Assembly: GCA_019359035.1 (NCBI GenBank)
Contig: JAHHIC010000055.1
Span: forward strand, 1-64,000
Origin: Scytonematopsis contorta HA4267-MV1
GTDB lineage: Bacteria > Cyanobacteriota > Cyanobacteriia > Cyanobacteriales > Nostocaceae
Direction of reading: 5' to 3'
Length of the DNA stretch: 64,000 bases
Shown here: in pieces, positions 62,129 through 64,000 of the stretch
Numbering within the stretch: position 1 is the first letter of the stretch
Layout: each line of letters opens with the position of its first letter
The notes under the pieces: model-generated
What the model saw: only the letters and a program-made list of their open reading frames with translations
Databases searched by the model: none
Told to the model about the DNA's origin: nothing
Position numbers and translations under genes: made by a program

Positions 62129-62236
62129 TATTACCAGCTGAAATAGAATTCGCGGTTATTTAAAGTCAATATTAAGCCCTATGGTGCGTGGTTCGATAAC
62201 TTTAATTTGGGATGTTCATACTATATATATATGTCT

Positions 62237-62719
62237 TTAGAAACTTAAACCTAACTTTAGCCCCAGTGCTGCGTGTACAACCATTAATGCAAGTGCGACG
62301 CTTCCTAGATAAGCGTGGAAAGCTCTAAATCCAATTTTATTTCCGAAAAATCCTGAAAAAGAAATGGAAGCGTTTATTAGCAAGAATAAAAGTAATGTTG
62401 AGCCTGTCCAAAAGTGAGGGCTTTCTAATATTGGTTTATGTTGCATTACTAGCGATAGCACACCACCCGTATAGCCAAGTGCCATAAATATAAACATCCA
62501 GGGTGCAAGCTTTCTATGGTCGCTACGATTTTTCATTGCAACCTCTTTATCTTGTGCGAGTCTTCCTTGCCAACCAGCATATCCGACATAGCTTCCCAAA
62601 ACAAAAATAACAATGCCCATCATAGCCGGGTGTCCCCAATGGATAATTGGTTCGGGAAGTCCTAAAGTACGGAACCATGCTGCAATGGGTTCTAATGTTT
62701 GAGTCAAACTATCAGCCAT
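62237..62719 (-). CDS. DUF4079 membrane protein
   Basis: A 160-aa membrane protein with four predicted helices (about 28-45, 72-90, 100-122 and 135-155), of the DUF4079 family found mostly in cyanobacteria and chloroplasts. HWGHPAMMGIVIFVLGSYVGYAGW, LAPWMFIFMALGYTGGVLSLVMQ and FRAFHAYLGSVALALMVVHAALG contain conserved His residues in the membrane, reminiscent of b-type haem sites in DUF4079/cytochrome b561-like proteins. Function unknown; a redox role is inferred. ATG at 62719. Next to comEC on the same strand. Confidence 0.82.
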   Translation of the reverse strand: MADSLTQTLEPIAAWFRTLGLPEPIIHWGHPAMMGIVIFVLGSYVGYAGWQGRLAQDKEVAMKNRSDHRKLAPWMFIFMALGYTGGVLSLVMQHKPILESPHFWTGSTLLLFLLINASISFSGFFGNKIGFRAFHAYLGSVALALMVVHAALGLKLGLSF

Positions 62720-63106
62720 AAATTAAGTCCAGGTGAAAGCAATAATGTAACGATATGTAAATGTATCACAATATTAATCACACAAGCCCTGATAAGCTGG
62801 GTGAATAGGTTTTTAGTCTGCCATACAATCTTTGATAAATATATTTTCTTGTGGGATAGGCTTCCAGCCTGTCCTTTAATCTTGTGGGATAGGCTTCCAG
62901 CCTGTCCTTTAATCTTGTGGGATAGGCTTCCAGCCTGTCCTTTAATCTTGTGGGATAGGCTTCCAGCCTGTCCTTTAATCTTGTGGGATAGGCTTCCAGC
63001 CTGTCCTTTAATCTTGTGGGATGTCCTTTCATAACAATGGGCGGGCAGGGATGCCCACCCCACAAGAGGTTATTTATCTACCTATCAAAGATGGTGTGTA
63101 AAAGTA
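62720..63106. repeat. 33-bp tandem repeat GTGGGATAGGCTTCCAGCC, with dispersed hairpin
   Basis: Five full copies and one partial, spaced 33 bp from about 62848, containing GGATAGGCTTCCAGCCTGTCC, in which GGCT-TCC-AGCC is a small hairpin. The GGGCGGGC hairpin follows at 63039-63060. Because 33 is a multiple of 3, false frames open on both strands. Confidence 0.9.
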
Positions 63107-64000
63107 TTACGCCACAACTGCTTCTGTTTGGTTGGGTGTCTTTTTAAGCAAGGGAAAACCCAGCTTTTCGCGTTGCTCTACGTACATCTGTGCTACTTTT
63201 CTAGCTAAATTGCGTATTCTGGTTATATATCGTGTTCTTTCTGTTACAGAAATTACTCCTCTTGCGTCTAACAAGTTGAAAGTATGGGAACATTTGATGA
63301 CGTAATCTAAGGTTGGTACTACTAGTCCCCGTTCGGAAAGTTGCTGTGCTTCTTGTTCATACAAATTAAATAGTGTGAGCAGCATCTCTGGGTTGGATGC
63401 TTCAAAGTTATAAACGCACTGCTCAATTTCTCCTTGAAGGTGAACGTCTCCATATGTAATATCGTCAGTCCATTGGATTTTGGTGATTGCATCTACTTGT
63501 TGGAGATACATTACCAGTCGTTCTAGTCCATAGGTTATTTCTATCGAAACTGGACGGCAATCAATTCCTCCGCATTGTTGAAAGTAAGTAAATTGAGTTA
63601 TTTCCATCCCATCCAACCAAACTTCCCAACCTGTACCCCAAGCTCCAACCGTTGCGTCTTCCCAGTTATCTTCTACAAACCGAACATCATGGTCTTCTGG
63701 TTGAATCCCTAAAGCTCTTAGTGAATCCAAATATATTTCTTGAATATTATTTGGCGAAGGTTTAATTAGAACTTGGAACTGATAATAATGTTGAAATCGG
63801 TTGGGGTTTTCGCCATAGCGTCCATCTGTTGGACGACGACAAGGTTCAACGTAAGCTACAGACCAAGGTTCTGGGCCCAAGGCTCTTAAAAAAGTATGGG
63901 GGTTCTTGGTTCCCGCTCCCTTTTCCATATCGTATGGCTGAGTAATTAAACAACCGCGATCGCCCCAGAATTTGTGCAATACCTGAATAACTGATTGAAA
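63107..64000 (-). CDS. glyQ: Glycyl-tRNA synthetase alpha subunit, 5' end outside the window
   Basis: Alpha subunit of the bacterial heterotetrameric glycyl-tRNA synthetase, which holds the glycine and ATP sites. [74 protein letters not shown] and [29 protein letters not shown] are signature class II motifs. The TTG at 63979 is internal: the upstream codons to 64000 read [12 protein letters not shown], the usual continuation, so the start codon lies beyond the window edge. The C terminus ([14 protein letters not shown]) is complete. glyS is not in the window; in cyanobacteria glyQ and glyS are often apart. Confidence 0.97.
   Translation of the reverse strand, partial: FQSVIQVLHKFWGDRGCLITQPYDMEKGAGTKNPHTFLRALGPEPWSVAYVEPCRRPTDGRYGENPNRFQHYYQFQVLIKPSPNNIQEIYLDSLRALGIQPEDHDVRFVEDNWEDATVGAWGTGWEVWLDGMEITQFTYFQQCGGIDCRPVSIEITYGLERLVMYLQQVDAITKIQWTDDITYGDVHLQGEIEQCVYNFEASNPEMLLTLFNLYEQEAQQLSERGLVVPTLDYVIKCSHTFNLLDARGVISVTERTRYITRIRNLARKVAQMYVEQREKLGFPLLKKTPNQTEAVVA

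Noticed and set aside
62699-63065. Open frames over the 33-bp repeat (both strands)
   Set aside because: Same reason: period is a multiple of 3. The frames overlap repeat DNA and the DUF4079 start.
63979-63979. TTG at 63979 as glyQ start
   Set aside because: The frame continues to the window edge with the conserved [12 protein letters not shown], so the start is outside.

Overview
The window is chromosomal DNA of a cyanobacterium, most likely a filamentous, heterocyst-forming type (Nostocales). The organism call rests on the gene content: orange carotenoid protein with its fluorescence recovery protein, a CpcT/CpeT-type phycobilin lyase, Psb29/Thf1, a ferrochelatase with a C-terminal chlorophyll a/b-binding (CAB) helix, a group 2 sigma factor, ClpS, a cytochrome c6-like protein, and many short tandem repeats of the heptamer kind (TTGACGG, CCCCACT and similar) known from filamentous cyanobacteria. 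The DNA is A+T-rich. The HIP1 octamer GCGATCGC is rare (five sites seen by eye). No rRNA, tRNA, CRISPR array, transposase or prophage was recognised.

Layout. 1-2.8 kb: a divergent serine-recombinase homologue, a VOC protein, a small excisionase-like HTH protein and a small unknown protein. 3-9 kb: hemH, argJ and gatB, all on the minus strand; between argJ and gatB lies an array of eight tandem units, each with its own promoter, about 54 transcribed bases and an intrinsic terminator. 9-14 kb: the photoprotection pair ocp and frp, then a large hybrid histidine kinase. 14.5-19.7 kb: moaE, small proteins, clpS with a DUF2103 gene, and an exported FAD oxidoreductase. 19.7-24.3 kb: an operon for a Gld-type ABC exporter (ATPase, permease, GldG-like protein, DUF4340 protein). 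24.4-34.9 kb: an SLH-domain beta-helix protein, hemF, a STAS protein, cpcT, psb29, an ExbB/ExbD pair and a YkvA-family protein. 35-40.4 kb: a sugar nucleotidyltransferase, a hexapeptide acyltransferase and a very large GH15/phosphorylase-kinase-like protein. 40.4-47.7 kb: a 1.4-kb gene-poor stretch, mgtE with a long structured leader, pyrB carrying an in-frame repeat insertion, and tldE/tldD. 48-64 kb: a COQ4-like protein, a BASS transporter, a c6-like cytochrome, a helical protein, a fasciclin protein, a GST, a HerA-like ATPase, a group 2 sigma factor, cobO, a macrodomain protein, comEC, a DUF4079 protein and the 3' part of glyQ.

Common themes are tetrapyrrole and light-harvesting biology (hemH, hemF, cpcT, cobO, psb29, ocp/frp) and heavy colonisation of gene borders by repeats. 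Several genes end in, begin in, or contain short tandem repeats or perfect palindromes. The most interesting element is the eight-copy small-RNA array at about 6.04-7.33 kb. Its terminator stems show compensatory base changes between copies, and every promoter carries a conserved GGGG/CCCC dyad at the -35 region. It resembles in layout the NsiR1 arrays of heterocystous cyanobacteria but sits in a different place and lacks the TCCGGA -35 motif. Identity could not be tested here.
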